Translations under genes and position numbers: made by a program | Source: Olsenella sp. Marseille-P4559 | Lineage (GTDB): Bacteria; Actinomycetota; Coriobacteriia; Coriobacteriales; Atopobiaceae | Direction of reading: 5' to 3' | DNA: 64,000 bases | NCBI RefSeq assembly: GCF_900605015.1 | Contig: NZ_LR027575.1 | Coordinates: forward strand, 178,690 to 242,689 | Shown here: positions 1 through 8,668 of the stretch, in pieces | Numbering within the stretch: position 1 is the stretch's first letter | Layout of the letters: the number at the start of each line of letters is the position of its first letter | The notes under the pieces: model-generated | Databases searched by the model: none | What the model saw: only the letters and a program-made list of their open reading frames with translations | Told to the model about the DNA's origin: nothing

Positions 1-1
1 G

Positions 2-439
2 ACCGGCGCACGTCTCTCGTTTCTTGTGGGACGCGAGGACATCGTGGCCGCGACGCGCAAGCTGCGCAGCCAGGTTGACTTTGGCATGTTTTTGCCCGAG
101 CAGGACGCGGCCATCGCCGCGCTCACGGGACCACGTGACTCCGTGGAGCGCCAGCGCCTGCGCTACCAGGAGCGCAGGGATGCGCTCTGTGACGGCCTTG
201 AGGCTGTTGGCTGGGAGCGCCCCAACGCCCATGGGTCGATGTTCGTGTGGGCGCGCATTCCGCATGGCCGCATGGACTCGCAGGCGTTTGCCCTTGAGCT
301 CATGGAGAAGGCCGGTGTCATCGTGACACCGGGTGCGAGCTTTGGCCCCTCAGGCGAGGGATACGTGCGCTTTGCCTTGGTCATGCCCCCGGAGCGCCTG
401 CGTGAGGCATGCCGAAGGATTGGGGAGTCTGGGGTCTAG
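2..439 (+). CDS. Class I/II aminotransferase, C-terminal part (5' end outside window)
   Basis: The reading frame is open from the first bases of the window, so only the C-terminal ~145 residues are present. It looks like a pyridoxal-phosphate fold-type I aminotransferase of the LL-diaminopimelate/alanine transaminase-like group. The start TGARLSFLVG fits the segment just after the PLP lysine, where these enzymes read GxRxGFxVG. The end has the small C-terminal domain with the GASFG motif and a final YVRFALVMPPERL stretch, matching the family's usual substrate-carboxylate arginine region. The lysine itself lies upstream of the window. Substrate cannot be assigned from this fragment. An 8-bp perfect hairpin follows the stop codon. 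Confidence 0.8.
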   Translation, partial: TGARLSFLVGREDIVAATRKLRSQVDFGMFLPEQDAAIAALTGPRDSVERQRLRYQERRDALCDGLEAVGWERPNAHGSMFVWARIPHGRMDSQAFALELMEKAGVIVTPGASFGPSGEGYVRFALVMPPERLREACRRIGESGV

Positions 440-457
440 CGGGGGTCTAGCGGGTTT

Positions 458-476
458 GCGTCCGCAGCGCGGACGC
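458..476 (+). terminator. GC-rich hairpin after the aminotransferase
   Basis: Perfect 8-bp arms GCGTCCGC and GCGGACGC with a 3-nt loop lie 18 bases after the aminotransferase stop. There is no T-run, so termination is possible but unproven. Confidence 0.35.
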
Positions 477-554
477 GGCGTTGGATACGGTTGCATTGCC
501 GAGGACCGGCCTCGGCAGCAGAGCGTCGGGCATGCCCGGCGAGGGGGTGGGGAC

Positions 555-1139
555 ATGAACTCGAAGAACTTCCAGGACCTGGTGCGGTCGTCGCGCACGC
601 ATCGGCGGTTCGCCGAGGATGAGCTGCTGTGCCACGGGGACCTTGTCGCGCTGGTGAACGCTGCGCGCTTTGCGCCCTCGGGAAACAACATGCAGGTCCT
701 GCGCTTCCACATTGTGTCTGAGCCTGCGGAGCGCTCGGCGGTCTTCCCTCGTCTGCACTGGGCGGCGCTGCTGCGTGACTGGAACGGCCCCGCTGTGGGG
801 GAGAGGCCTGCAGGCTACATTGCCATATGCGCGCCCAAGGCCGTTGCCGCCAACCCCATTTGCCTGATTGACACCGGCATTGCGGCGCAGACCATCGCGC
901 TGGCGGCAGCGTCGCGAGACCTTGGTTGCTGCATCATCAAGAGCTTTGACCCCGACGTGAACGACGTCATGGGGGTCTCGGCAGAAGGCTACGTCACCGA
1001 GCTGGTGCTGGCCCTGGGCGTGCGCGGGGAGCGCGTGGTACTCGAGACGAGCGAGGGCGAGCACGGGCTTGCGTACTGGCGCGATGCCGAGGGCACCCAT
1101 CACGTGCCCAAGCTCCCGTTGGAGGACCTCCTCATTTAG
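555..1139 (+). CDS. Nitroreductase family protein
   Basis: 194 residues, a typical length for a single-domain FMN-dependent nitroreductase. The N-terminus has the family pattern SSRTHRRF followed by AARFAPSGNNMQ, where the SxRxRRxF and APSxxNxQ segments contact FMN. The middle has DTGIAAQTIALAAASRDLGCC, matching the DxxxAxQxxxLxAxxxGLG helix, and a late segment reads ELVLALGVRGE. The ATG at 555 was chosen because the family homology starts there and GGGGGTGGGGAC lies before it; upstream in-frame sequence is low-complexity. The likely role is NAD(P)H-dependent reduction of nitro or quinone compounds; the natural substrate is unknown. It is transcribed convergently with the dehydratase operon. 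Confidence 0.85.
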   Translation: MNSKNFQDLVRSSRTHRRFAEDELLCHGDLVALVNAARFAPSGNNMQVLRFHIVSEPAERSAVFPRLHWAALLRDWNGPAVGERPAGYIAICAPKAVAANPICLIDTGIAAQTIALAAASRDLGCCIIKSFDPDVNDVMGVSAEGYVTELVLALGVRGERVVLETSEGEHGLAYWRDAEGTHHVPKLPLEDLLI

Positions 1140-1213
1140 GGAGGGCGCCAATCCGGCACCGTAGGGGCCCTTCGTACGAGGCCGCAGCGATTGTCGGTGC
1201 TTCGGCGGCAGCG

Positions 1214-3025
1214 TTACGCCGCGCCGTTGCACCTCCCGAGCGACTCCAGGCCGATGAGCGCGGCGCCAATGGCCCCGCACAGTTGCGAGTCCTCGTGCGT
1301 GGCCACGGGTGCCCCAAGCACCTCGGAAAGCGCCCGCACGACGCCCTCGTTCTGGGCAACGCCGCCGGTCATGAGGAAGGGCGGCTCTGCCCCCACGCGG
1401 CTGGCGAGGGTCGCAGTCTTCTTTGCCACCGAGACGTCGAGCCCATGGATCACGTCGGGGGTGGGGGTGTTTGCCGCAACAAGCGAGACGACCTCGCTCT
1501 CGGCGAACACGGTGCACATGCTCGTGATGCGCACGTCGTGGTGCCACTCGAGCCCGCGGCGGCAGAACTCGTCGAGGCCCATTTCGAGCACGCGTGCCAT
1601 GGCCTCCATGAAACGGCCCGTACCTGCGGCGCACTTGTCATTCATCACAAAGCCCGCGACGCCTCCGCTGGGGTTGAGGTGGATGACCTTGGAGTCCTGG
1701 CCGCCGATGTCGATGACGGAGCGTACGTCCGGGGCCAGGTAGTGGGCACCGCGCGCGTGACAGGTGATCTCGGTGACCGAGGAGTCCATGCCGTCGATGC
1801 TGTCGCGGCCGTAACCGGTCGACACGCGCAGCGCCACATCATCGCCCGAGATTCCCGCGTGCGAGAGGGCCTCGCCCATCGCGCGTGCGGCGGCATCTGC
1901 CGCCCGGGCACCGGTGGGGACGATGGCCGTGGCGACGATCTTCCGTGATGCGTCCATGAGGACGACGTCGGTCGACGTGGAGCCGGAGTCAACCCCCATT
2001 ACGTAGGTCGCGCCATCGGCATCGGCACCCTTCCCGGCAGTCGGCTTGGTCGCTTGGCCTTCCGGCTTGGGTCGCATGCCACCACGTGCACGCAGGGTCT
2101 CGCCAAAGGCCTCGAGCCTGGTGCGCAGCTGGCCCTCGCTCTGCGAGGTGCCGTCCGTCTCAAGCTTGACCATGGGAATCCCATCTTCTCTCGCGAGGGC
2201 CTCGTATTCGAAGCCGTAGTAGTCACAGAACTTCATGGTGTGGTAGACCACGCTCTGCTGACCCCTCCCACCCACGAGCTCCTTTCGCTCGGCGATATCG
2301 TCCATGCGCATGCAGGGAATCTGGCCGAGAAGGACCGGCGCATACCAGTCGAGGAAGGCGTCGAGAGGGTCGCCTGCAGCTTTGGTTCCCTCTCCCTCGC
2401 AGCAGGTGCCGCATGCGGGGCCCGTGACCATCCGTGCGAGCTGCGGCGGGGGAGAGGCCTTGAGGTGTCGGTTGGTGCAGGTGGCGTTCTCCACCGGCAT
2501 CCCCACGTCCTTCTCGACCTCGGCCACGAGGGAGGCGGAGGCGTGCGCGCCCAGGAGGGTCACACGGTTGTCTGCGCGGCCCACGCCCGTGCCGCACGCT
2601 GCGCAGGCGGCACCGACGTCGAACGTGGCACCCGAGTAGCTGGCATAGGCGTCCGCCAGGGCCCTGAGCCTCCTGCGGAAGAGCGCAACCTCAGCCGGGC
2701 CCCTCCGGTGCGGAAGGTCAAGCAGGAAGAGGAAGTCCATGCGACCCGAGGCCCGCAGCACGTCGTAGACGCGACGCACCACATCGCAACAGGTCACAAG
2801 CACTGCCTCGCGAGCGTCGGCCGCCATCATGCGCTCGATGAGCCCCTTGCCAAAGCCGCAGAGGTTGGGGTGGGCCAAGGCATCGGCATAGGCAAAGGAC
2901 GCAACGTCCGCCTCGGCAATATGCGGCGTGGCGCCAAAGCCTGCCAGGAGCTCTGTGGGCGTGTACTTGCAGGCATAGAGGACGTTGTGCCCGACGGGTG
3001 CCTCGCCTGTGTGATCGCTACTCAT
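1214..3025 (-). CDS. Fused 2-hydroxyacyl-CoA dehydratase-type subunit and ATP-dependent activase
   Basis: 603 residues with two domains. Residues 1 to about 310 are HgdB/HgdA-like, starting with YACKYTPTELLAGFGA and containing many cysteines (CGFGKG, CCDVV, CAACGTG, GPACGTCC, IPCMRMDD) that could ligate iron-sulfur clusters. Residues about 340 to 590 are a BadF/HgdC-type ASKHA ATPase: VDSGSTSTDVVL phosphate loop, IDIGGQDSKVI, and the cysteines in NDKCAAGTGRF and SMCTVFAESEV that in HgdC hold the bridging [4Fe-4S] cluster at the dimer interface. In known systems the activase injects one electron into the dehydratase at the cost of ATP. Having both on one chain is less usual. The start overlaps the end of the next gene by 8 bases, with AAAGG upstream. 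Substrate unknown. Confidence 0.85.
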   Translation of the reverse strand: MSSDHTGEAPVGHNVLYACKYTPTELLAGFGATPHIAEADVASFAYADALAHPNLCGFGKGLIERMMAADAREAVLVTCCDVVRRVYDVLRASGRMDFLFLLDLPHRRGPAEVALFRRRLRALADAYASYSGATFDVGAACAACGTGVGRADNRVTLLGAHASASLVAEVEKDVGMPVENATCTNRHLKASPPPQLARMVTGPACGTCCEGEGTKAAGDPLDAFLDWYAPVLLGQIPCMRMDDIAERKELVGGRGQQSVVYHTMKFCDYYGFEYEALAREDGIPMVKLETDGTSQSEGQLRTRLEAFGETLRARGGMRPKPEGQATKPTAGKGADADGATYVMGVDSGSTSTDVVLMDASRKIVATAIVPTGARAADAAARAMGEALSHAGISGDDVALRVSTGYGRDSIDGMDSSVTEITCHARGAHYLAPDVRSVIDIGGQDSKVIHLNPSGGVAGFVMNDKCAAGTGRFMEAMARVLEMGLDEFCRRGLEWHHDVRITSMCTVFAESEVVSLVAANTPTPDVIHGLDVSVAKKTATLASRVGAEPPFLMTGGVAQNEGVVRALSEVLGAPVATHEDSQLCGAIGAALIGLESLGRCNGAA

Positions 3026-4334
3026 GGCCAGCCTTTCGTCCTCTCTTGTCGACCATCTCGAGAAAGGCCGAGAACCTCGTGGTCATCTGTCCCTCCATGC
3101 AGTTGGCTCGGTCACAGGCGTCGCCATCGAGCACCAGCACGGGCCAGCCGGCGCCCTCGAGCTGCCGGCGTATGAGTTGCGCGGCGCCGGCGGTCTGCTT
3201 GCAGCCCCAGTGGCAGAAGAGCACCACGGCATCCGCGTCCGTCTCGCGCGCGAGACGCTCGATGCAATCTGCCCGGCGCGTGGCGGGCCCGTTGAAGCAG
3301 TTGCGTACTAGGCGCTCGGCCATGAACTCGTAGGGGTTCGTTGCGTCGAACCACGCATCGCCTTCCGGCAGGTACTCGAACATCATGTCCGACGCTGCGA
3401 TTTGGGCGGTCTTGCTCGTGTTGACGAGCCTCCCCAGCGACTCCAAGAAGTAGGGCGAGACGTGCGCCCACACCAGGTTTACGCCCTCGTACGGGGGCGC
3501 GGCCAGGAAGTCCTGCTGCATCTCGTGTGCCAACTCCTCGCACTTGGGAAGCCCCAGCGAGAGGTGAAGGTCGAGCATCTCCATCATGTCGATGGTCATG
3601 GTGTTTGCGAGGTAGCGGCCGCGACGCGTGGGGAGCGAGGCAGCGAGTGCGTGCATGGTGCGCTCCGAGCACGCGCAGATCTCGCGCAGGCGGCTCTCGT
3701 CGAGCTTGCATGAGGATGCCTCCTCGGCGACCTTGGCCATCTCGCGAAGCTCGTCCGCCACGTAGAGTGCCGAGTCACGCGAGACGTCATAGGGAACGTC
3801 CAAGTAGACGTGCGGAATCCCCCAGAAGCGGCCCAAGGTCTTGAAGGTGAGGTTGTTGGCGTCGCAGGCTACCGAGCAGCTCGCGAGCATGCGCGGCCTT
3901 CCCAGTACCCCTGAGGTTGCCATCCCCATGAGGATGCGGTGGTAGGAGCAGTACGTCTCGGGAATGCCACGCCCCTCTGCTGCCGAGATGAACCCGCCCT
4001 CTGCCTGTGCTCCGCTTGCAAAGGAGGCAACGGCCTCCGCCGTCACGGGACGAACGCCCAGCGCATGGAATATCTCGTTGGGAGTGAAGATGCTCGTGAC
4101 CACGGCATTGCCGAAGTCCGCGAGCGCTCCTACGACGGAGTCCATGAAGAGCTGGTAGCCATGGTTGCCCGAGGGAAGAAGGTCGCTGTAGGGGGCCAGG
4201 TGGACCTTGGCGCGCATGGCCTGAAAGCCGAGCATGAGCCAGCTGTGCACAAAGTCCGGACGCGTCAAGAGGTTCTTCTCGACAACGCCTCCGTACCAGT
4301 TCACGAGACGATCTCCTGCAGACTGGCCCGCCAC
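3018..4334 (-). CDS. 2-hydroxyacyl-CoA dehydratase (HgdB-type) family protein
   Basis: 438 residues, typical for a dehydratase D-component subunit. Cysteine motifs include CSYHR (about residue 129), LASCSVACDANN (about 152) and the C-terminal signature HWGCKQTAGAAQLI followed by VLDGDACDRANCMEGQMTTRFSAFLEM, which is the classic HgdB ending. It probably partners the HgdB-like half of the downstream fusion as the second cluster-binding subunit. It lies between the M16 protease gene (2-base gap) and the fusion gene (8-base overlap), so the three are almost certainly co-transcribed. Possible reactions include radical dehydration of an amino-acid-derived 2-hydroxyacyl-CoA, or an unrelated low-potential reduction like that of double-cubane proteins; the sequence does not decide. 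Confidence 0.85.
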   Translation of the reverse strand: MAGQSAGDRLVNWYGGVVEKNLLTRPDFVHSWLMLGFQAMRAKVHLAPYSDLLPSGNHGYQLFMDSVVGALADFGNAVVTSIFTPNEIFHALGVRPVTAEAVASFASGAQAEGGFISAAEGRGIPETYCSYHRILMGMATSGVLGRPRMLASCSVACDANNLTFKTLGRFWGIPHVYLDVPYDVSRDSALYVADELREMAKVAEEASSCKLDESRLREICACSERTMHALAASLPTRRGRYLANTMTIDMMEMLDLHLSLGLPKCEELAHEMQQDFLAAPPYEGVNLVWAHVSPYFLESLGRLVNTSKTAQIAASDMMFEYLPEGDAWFDATNPYEFMAERLVRNCFNGPATRRADCIERLARETDADAVVLFCHWGCKQTAGAAQLIRRQLEGAGWPVLVLDGDACDRANCMEGQMTTRFSAFLEMVDKRGRKAGHE

Positions 4335-4336
4335 GG

Positions 4337-7306
4337 CTACGCCTCCCCACCGCCCACGAGCTCGCGCACGTCGAGCTCGAGCCCCGATGCCTCAAGCGCC
4401 TCGCGGGAACCAAAGACGCAGACTCCCGAGGCGGAGGAGCTGGGGTCGAGCGCCGGCGCAAGAGCGCGTACGTCCTCGGTGGTGGTGTCGAGCTCCTGCT
4501 GGCGGATGATGTTTCGCCAGTCGGCCGGCCTCTCTTTGAAGCGCTGCATGTCCTGCCTGCGGGCAAGTGCACGGGGCTTCTCGGGCGCGTCTTGGGCGGC
4601 TACGGCCGACACCACATAGCCAGTGAGCTCATCTGTGGTGGGAGCCCAGTTGGCAAGCCATGCGGATGCGCCGTCGTAGCGCTCGAGCGTGCCTGCCACG
4701 TTGGGGTCGCGGAATGACCAGAACTGGCGGATGCCCTCGGTCGTGTGCTTGAAGCCAACGCCGTATGCTCCGCCCTTCACGCGCACCTCGTTCCAGAGGT
4801 AGTCGAAGGAGAGGGCGCGAGAGGCTACCTGCCAGGTGCCCAGGGTGCCCGTGTCCTCGTTGGTTGGGGCAGCGCCGCGCGCGACAAACGAGACGTTGGA
4901 GGGGATCACAAAGCCCTCGCACGCTGGCTTGGGCAGCGGCGCCTCGAGCCTGTGGGCGCAGACGCCCTCGCCCTGCTTCCCAAGGCCCAGCGTGCCACCA
5001 AGCTCCCAGAAGCGCTTGCGGTCCTCGGTGGGGCCGGTGAAGCTCACCGTGACCTCGTCAGCGGTGAAGATGCGGTCTGCCAGGTTGGGGAGGATCTCTT
5101 GTAGCGCGGGCAGCCTGCGGTCCCAGTCGGCAAGCAGTCGCTTCAGGAACAGATAGTAGTCGATGCCGCCCATCTGGCTTCCGACGATTGCGGCGGACGA
5201 GAAGTAGCTCGAGGTGCGTGCCATAGAGGCTGCATGCCCAGAGTTAACGAAATGCTCCTCCATCTCGACCTTGCGCTGCGTAAGGATGTCGCGCATGCGG
5301 TTGCCGTCGAGGAAGAGGGTCTTGCCCCACACCTCCTGCGGGATGCGGGCCAGGGCGTCGACCTTCTCGGAAAGGGCGCTTGCGTTCACCACGAGCATGG
5401 GACGGGCAAAGGAGGGATCGTCGTCGCGGCCGTAGGCCTCCAGGCCAAAGCCGAGGTTTCCGAGGCTGCTCTCGACAAGGGTGTCAAGGTCGGATGCGCT
5501 GTGGAGCTTCGTGCCGAGCTTGCCGAGCACGTCGGTGAGCACGCCGACGTACGGCAGCTCGGCAAAGCCAATGCGCCGCAGGTCGAAGTAGTGATAGACG
5601 TAGTCGATGTGGCGGGTGTCAAGCTCGTGGGCAATGCAGGGGAGCGGCGCCTCGACATCGTTGGCCTTGGGCTCGGGGCGGGCGGCCTCGATGTCTGTCA
5701 GGGTGAGTTTGGGCAGCGTGGCCAGGGCCTCCGGGGAATCCGGGGCTTCCTGCTCGGCACGGAGCGCCTCCACCTCTCGGCGTACGGCGCCGACGTCCTC
5801 GTCGCTCATCTGCTTGCGCATACGGACGAGCTCCTCTGCCTCCTCGGCGGCATCGCCCCCCTCTGTGGGGACAAGCTCCACGAGCGCGGAGTGGGGGTTC
5901 TCGCACACCGCCTCCTTGAGCAGGCGTTCGAAGAGACCGTTCCCAAGGCCCTCCTTGAGGTCTTCGAGGGCATCCTCGTACCGCAGATAGTCGAAGGGGT
6001 GGCTGTCGTTATAGAGCCAGCTCGAAAGCGCCTGCATCGAAAGCGCTACGCCGTCGGTTGCCCAGGAGCCAAAGTCGCGCTCGCGCAGGTTGAACTCCGC
6101 CTGGGCAAGCGAGGCCTCGAGCTTGTCGCGAGGGATGCCATTCTCGGCAAACTCGCGGCAGGAGTCCTTGATGAGGGTGCGGAACCTCTCGGACACGCCG
6201 GGCTTTGCACCCTTGAGCTGGAAGACCACCTCGGGCTGGGCCACGCCGTCGACGAGCGATGCCTGGAAGTCGTTGGCAAGGCCCGCATCGAGAACACGAC
6301 GCTTGAGCGGCGCCTCGTTCGAGCCGCAGAGGGCATCGAGCAGCACGTCTGCCGCAAGCACGCGCTCGCGTTGGTCAGACGTGGCAAACACGTAGCCCAC
6401 AGCCACGGAGGCGTTGTCTGGCGTTGTCGCCATCTCGACGCGCGAGGGCGCCGCAGCGACGGGTGCCTGGAACGGCAGGGGATTGGGCGCGCCGGCGTTG
6501 CGGTTCTCGGCCCCGCGGAAGCGCTCGTCGATGAAGGCCAGCTCGCGGTCGATGTCCATGTCTCCATAGAGGATGGTGTAGCTGTTGGGAAGCGCGTAGT
6601 GGCGGGCGTGGGCGTCGAGGAAGCCCTCGTAGGTGAGGGTGGGGATGGCGCGCGGCGCACCGCCGGACTCAAAGCGGTAGGGACTCTCGGGGAAGAGGGC
6701 CCGCGAGAGCGCGAGGCCCAGGACCTCATCGGGGTCGGAGAGGGCGCCCTTCATCTCGTTGAAGACCACGCCGTTGTAGGAGAGCGAGCCGTCTTCTGCG
6801 GCCTCGAGGTGCCAGCCCTCCTGCTCGAAGATGCGGGGACGATGGTAGATGGCAGGGTGGAGAACGGCGTCGAGATAGACGCCCATGAGGTTCTCGAGGT
6901 CTGTCGTGTTGGTGGAGGCCACCGGATACATGGTTTTGTCAGGGAAGGTGAGGGCGTTCAAGAACGTCTGCATGGACGTCTTGAGCAGGTTGACGAAGGG
7001 CTCCTTCACGGGATAGGCGTCCGAGCCGCAGAGCACGGAGTGCTCGATGATGTGGAAGACGCCGGTATCATCTGCGGGCGGGGTCTTGAAGGCAATCGAG
7101 AAGGACTTGTTTGTGTCGGCGCACGAAATCCACATGGCGCGTGCGCCCGATGCCTGGTGACGCAGTACGTAGATCGTACCGGAGACCTCGGGAACGGGTG
7201 TCGCGGAGACCACCTCGAAGCCGGCATGCACGCTGCCGGGGTCAAGCGACGAGTCGGGTGCGAGGAAGTCGCGCTTGGATGCTGTGGTGGTGTCTTCGGA
7301 TGCCAT
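4337..7306 (-). CDS. M16C family zinc metalloprotease (presequence-protease-like)
   Basis: 989 residues, the usual size of the M16C oligopeptidase branch in which two halves form a closed chamber. The inverted zinc motif HxxEH is visible as HIIEH near residue 85, followed by PVKEPFVNLLKTSMQTFLNALTFPD, and the downstream zinc glutamate lies in NEMKGALSDPDEV (about 185). A helical linker rich in Glu and Arg falls near residues 490 to 520. The start ATG has TAGGAGGAACC before it. No signal peptide is seen, so it should act in the cytoplasm on peptides. It is first in an operon with two dehydratase-type genes, an association I cannot explain. Confidence 0.88.
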   Translation of the reverse strand: MASEDTTTASKRDFLAPDSSLDPGSVHAGFEVVSATPVPEVSGTIYVLRHQASGARAMWISCADTNKSFSIAFKTPPADDTGVFHIIEHSVLCGSDAYPVKEPFVNLLKTSMQTFLNALTFPDKTMYPVASTNTTDLENLMGVYLDAVLHPAIYHRPRIFEQEGWHLEAAEDGSLSYNGVVFNEMKGALSDPDEVLGLALSRALFPESPYRFESGGAPRAIPTLTYEGFLDAHARHYALPNSYTILYGDMDIDRELAFIDERFRGAENRNAGAPNPLPFQAPVAAAPSRVEMATTPDNASVAVGYVFATSDQRERVLAADVLLDALCGSNEAPLKRRVLDAGLANDFQASLVDGVAQPEVVFQLKGAKPGVSERFRTLIKDSCREFAENGIPRDKLEASLAQAEFNLRERDFGSWATDGVALSMQALSSWLYNDSHPFDYLRYEDALEDLKEGLGNGLFERLLKEAVCENPHSALVELVPTEGGDAAEEAEELVRMRKQMSDEDVGAVRREVEALRAEQEAPDSPEALATLPKLTLTDIEAARPEPKANDVEAPLPCIAHELDTRHIDYVYHYFDLRRIGFAELPYVGVLTDVLGKLGTKLHSASDLDTLVESSLGNLGFGLEAYGRDDDPSFARPMLVVNASALSEKVDALARIPQEVWGKTLFLDGNRMRDILTQRKVEMEEHFVNSGHAASMARTSSYFSSAAIVGSQMGGIDYYLFLKRLLADWDRRLPALQEILPNLADRIFTADEVTVSFTGPTEDRKRFWELGGTLGLGKQGEGVCAHRLEAPLPKPACEGFVIPSNVSFVARGAAPTNEDTGTLGTWQVASRALSFDYLWNEVRVKGGAYGVGFKHTTEGIRQFWSFRDPNVAGTLERYDGASAWLANWAPTTDELTGYVVSAVAAQDAPEKPRALARRQDMQRFKERPADWRNIIRQQELDTTTEDVRALAPALDPSSSASGVCVFGSREALEASGLELDVRELVGGGEA

Positions 7307-7568
7307 GGTTCCTCCTAGCGGGGTGCAGGGGCGCCCGTGGGTTGGGGGCGCGCCTGCGACCAGTGCGGTTTGGGCCGCCGTTGCTGTTTTTCGTGAAGAA
7401 GCTTATCACGCAGGTATGGTGCCCGTTTTCTCGGAGGTGCAGACTGGGGACGCGGGGGCGGGACAAACCGCTGTAGAATCACATGTCGCCGCGCATGGCG
7501 CGGCATGGGGGCGGTTGGCCCGCTGTGGGTTGACCCACCGTGGCTGAGGGGGGACGAGGGAACGCTTG

Positions 7569-8534
7569 ATGGCAGAGGCGCTTGGGGATGGTTCGCATGA
7601 CGAGGGAGGCGTGCATCCCGAGATGGCGGGTGCCGCACCACTCGGCGACGGGCAGCGACGCAAGCGTGTCCTGTGCGGTGTGGCATGCACGCTTGTGGGC
7701 GGGGCGTTTTGGGGCATCAATGGCACGGCATCAAAGCTGCTCATGGACTCGTACGCGGTGGACCCCCTGTGGCTTGCGTGCTTTCGCGAACTTGCGGCCT
7801 GCTGGCTCTTCCTCGCGGCGGCGCGAATCACCAACAAGGGCCAGGTCACCCGCACCTTGCATGATCCCCGCTCGCTTCTGGGGGTCTTTGGCGTGAGCCT
7901 AGGGGCAATCCTCTTCTCTCAAGTGGCCTATCTTGAGGCTATTGACTGGACCAACTCCGCTACGGCTACGGTCATGCAGAGCTTAGGCATGCTCGCCGTA
8001 CTCGTCTACGTATGCGTGAAGATGCATCGCGGGCCAAAGCGGCGAGAGGTGCTTGGCGTGGCGCTTGCCCTGGTGGGAACCTATCTCCTGGCAACGGGAG
8101 GCAATCCTGGGCAGCTCAGCCTGCCGGTGGGAGGCCTTGTGTGGGGGCTTCTCTGCGCGGCGGCCTCGGCGTGCCTCTCCATTCTGCCTGCGCGCCAGCT
8201 TGCGAGATGGGGCAACTTCGTGGTGAACGGCTTGGCGTTCCTCTTCTCTGGCGTCATCTTGTCTGTCGTCTACCGACCGTGGGAGCACATGCCACAGCTG
8301 GATGGTGCTGCCGTGGCTCTGCTCGCGTTCATGGTGGTCGTGGGCACGTTTGGCGCGTATGCGCTCTACCTGCAGGGCGTGAAGGACGCGGGGTCAATGC
8401 GCGCGAGCCTGCTGGGCACCGTCGAGCCGCTGACGGCGACGGTGACCTCGGTACTGTGGCTGGGTACGAGCTTCTCGGTAGCCGACCTTGTGGGCTTTGC
8501 ACTGGTGCTTGCGATGGTGTACCTCACGGCATAG
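7569..8534 (+). CDS. DMT (EamA) family transporter
   Basis: 321 residues with about ten hydrophobic segments arranged as two EamA repeats. The first repeat starts at GGAFWGINGTASKLL and the second at VGGLVWGLLCAAASACLSIL. Near the end, TVEPLTATVTSVLWLGTSFS is the usual EamA PxxxxxxxxxxLGE-like segment. It should be an inner-membrane exporter or permease for small metabolites; the substrate cannot be read from sequence. Start ATG at 7569 is preceded by GAGGGAACGCTTG; an in-frame TTG lies one codon earlier. It diverges from the M16 operon across a 260-bp gap and converges on treC. Confidence 0.85.
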   Translation: MAEALGDGSHDEGGVHPEMAGAAPLGDGQRRKRVLCGVACTLVGGAFWGINGTASKLLMDSYAVDPLWLACFRELAACWLFLAAARITNKGQVTRTLHDPRSLLGVFGVSLGAILFSQVAYLEAIDWTNSATATVMQSLGMLAVLVYVCVKMHRGPKRREVLGVALALVGTYLLATGGNPGQLSLPVGGLVWGLLCAAASACLSILPARQLARWGNFVVNGLAFLFSGVILSVVYRPWEHMPQLDGAAVALLAFMVVVGTFGAYALYLQGVKDAGSMRASLLGTVEPLTATVTSVLWLGTSFSVADLVGFALVLAMVYLTA

Positions 8535-8668
8535 CTGCAACGGGTGCGTGGGAGCGACCGGCATGCGGCACTGCCCCTGCTTTCTCTAGAGTGGCAAATC
8601 GACGAGCGAATCACTCAGGAATCGCAACATTGGAGAAGCCGCGCCCGCCGCCGCACCTGCGCCTGCAG

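Noticed and set aside
5234-7318. Long plus-strand reading frame opposite the M16 protease
   Set aside because: Low-complexity Val/Gly/Ala-rich translation without motifs; the minus strand has the HxxEH protease signature.
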